Assembly: GCA_030430075.1 (NCBI GenBank)
Contig: JAUIGN010000001.1
Span: 62,001-126,000, forward strand
Length of the DNA: 64,000 nucleotides
DNA from: a bacterium
GTDB taxonomy: Bacteria; Planctomycetota; Planctomycetia; Pirellulales; Pirellulaceae
Direction of reading: 5' to 3'
The notes under the pieces are model-generated. The model worked only from the letters and a program-made list of their open reading frames with translations, searched no databases and was not told where the DNA came from. Positions 63,132-64,000 of the stretch are shown one piece after another (the stretch's first letter is position 1; each line of letters begins with the position of its first letter). Position numbers and translations under genes: made by a program.

Positions 63132-64000
63132 TTACCGGCGGCGACCGGAAGACCGGCCTTCACCTCCGCCGCCACGTCGGCGTGGTCGGTCACCACCACT
63201 CTGTCCTCCGCCGCCTTCGCCGGACTCGCCGCCACCTTCGGCGGCCGCGGTCGCCAATTCATCCTCGAGACCGAGCTCTTCCATCGCCTTGCGACGGCTG
63301 AGTTTGACGCGGTCATGTTCGTCCACATCGATCACCAGGACTTTCATTTCGTCGCCCATCGAGCAGACGTCGGCCACGCTGTTGACGAACCCGTTGGACA
63401 ACTCGCTGATATGGCACAATCCGTCGCGACCCGGCAGGATCTCGACGAACGCGCCAAAGTCCTTGATGCTGGTGACCCGGCCGTCATAGATCTTGCCCAC
63501 CTGGACCGTCGCCGTCAGTGCTTCGATCTCGGACAGGGCGGCGTCGGCCCACTCCTGGTTCGTGCTGGCGACGGTAACCGTGCCGTCCTCTTCGACCTCG
63601 ATCACCGAACCGGTCCGCTCTTGAATCCCGCGAATGTTCTTTCCGCCGGGTCCAATCAAAGCGCCGATCTTGTCAGGCTCGATCTTCGTGCGAATCAGCC
63701 GTGGAGCCCATTCGGACGTGTTTCCGCGAGGTTCCCGAATCGCACCCAGCATGGACCGCAGGATTTCGATCCGAGCCTCTCGCGATTGCTGCAGGGTCGC
63801 TCGAATGATCTCTTCGCTGATCCCGTTGATCTTGAGATCAAGTTGAATGCCCGTGATCCCGTTTTGCGTGCCGGCGATCTTGAAGTCCATGTCGCCGAAG
63901 TGGTCTTCATCGCCCAGGATGTCGGTCAACAATTCCCATCGGTCGCCGTCCTTGACCAGGCCGACGGAGATTCCGGCGACCGGATTGCTGATCGGCACAC
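63132..64000 (-). CDS. pnp: Polynucleotide phosphorylase, 5' end beyond window
   Basis: The last 289 residues of PNPase. They begin in the second RNase PH domain (PISNPVAGISVGLV, DEDHFGDMDFKIAGTQNGITG), followed by a KH domain (KIGALIGPGGKNIRGIQERTG) and an S1 domain (GKIYDGRVTSIKDFGAFVEI, GLCHISELS). The C-terminal tail is rich in Gly and Arg and resembles an RGG region. PNPase degrades RNA 3' to 5' and can add tails. Frame and motifs leave no doubt; the N-terminal two thirds lie outside the window. Confidence 0.97.
   Translation of the reverse strand, partial: VPISNPVAGISVGLVKDGDRWELLTDILGDEDHFGDMDFKIAGTQNGITGIQLDLKINGISEEIIRATLQQSREARIEILRSMLGAIREPRGNTSEWAPRLIRTKIEPDKIGALIGPGGKNIRGIQERTGSVIEVEEDGTVTVASTNQEWADAALSEIEALTATVQVGKIYDGRVTSIKDFGAFVEILPGRDGLCHISELSNGFVNSVADVCSMGDEMKVLVIDVDEHDRVKLSRRKAMEELGLEDELATAAAEGGGESGEGGGGQSGGDRPRRRGGGGEGRSSGRRR

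Noticed and set aside
1..64000. UGA reassigned to Trp or Gly throughout
   Set aside because: Many genes here stop at UGA directly before or overlapping the next gene, so UGA is a normal stop codon.

Overview
The window looks like a chromosomal segment of a high-GC planctomycete, probably of the Pirellulales type. The marker families are a DUF1559 prepilin-like protein next to a small lipoprotein, two sulfatases, a Ser/Thr kinase coupled to an ECF-like sigma factor, CRTAC1 (FG-GAP plus ASPIC/UnbV) and multiheme cytochrome genes, and a giant secreted protein with an LEPR-XLL-like N-terminus and dockerin-like repeats. No rRNA, tRNA, CRISPR array, phage or transposase gene was recognised.

Layout. 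1-3.3 kb: partial CBS protein, a sigma-54-type promoter with a small c-type cytochrome, a repeat-rich gap, a lipoprotein and the DUF1559 gene. 3.8-11.9 kb: an octaheme cytochrome facing a CRTAC1 / heptaheme cytochrome / membrane-protein gene set. 12.4-21.5 kb: a sugar and sulfated-glycan utilisation cluster (Zn dehydrogenase, SSS symporter, aldose 1-epimerase, hydroxypyruvate isomerase-like protein, sulfatase, alpha/beta hydrolase). 21.7-25.4 kb: a four-gene ABC-2 export system. 25.5-27.7 kb: a KDG-kinase-like PfkB kinase and an SDR. 28.0-32.0 kb: Ser/Thr kinase with TPRs plus ECF-like sigma factor. 32.3-38.3 kb: a 1977-residue secreted protein with both a zinc metalloprotease and a trypsin domain. 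38.4-44.1 kb: peroxiredoxin-like protein, second sulfatase, a CNQCH cytochrome, a secreted propeller-like protein, a PQQ-repeat protein. 44.5-57.5 kb: a stress and redox block (globin-coupled sensor kinase, four universal stress proteins, P-type Ca2+ ATPase, VIT1-type transporter, NtrC-type activator, CBS protein, K+ channel with RCK domain, YqgE). 58.1-64.0 kb: KASIII-like enzyme, CpsB-type PHP phosphatase, metallopeptidase, small histidine kinase, and the 3' end of pnp with a clear terminator.

The most interesting signal is two genes interrupted by an in-frame UGA that is probably read as selenocysteine. In the peroxiredoxin-like gene (38358-38885) the UGA sits exactly where the peroxidatic Cys of a CxxC thioredoxin-fold site belongs (U-L-P-C). 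In the CRTAC1 gene (5848-8334) the UGA lies in a G-U-T-C-F-W-R context, the frame stays open for another 209 codons that carry the ASPIC/UnbV domain, and a 7-bp hairpin with a G in its loop follows at SECIS distance. Conventional gene calling would truncate or split both genes.

A second theme is regulation. Sigma-54 -24/-12 elements precede the small cytochrome gene and two universal stress protein genes, and an NtrC-type activator and an oxygen-sensing-type kinase lie in the same block; a shared regulon is a reasonable inference. A third theme is repeats. A roughly 165-bp MITE-like element has 11-bp terminal inverted repeats (GGATCATTCAT). A second family has a conserved head (GGAGACCTTCGGTC) and a degenerate 20-22-bp tandem tail. 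Two smaller palindromic families also fill the gaps between genes.
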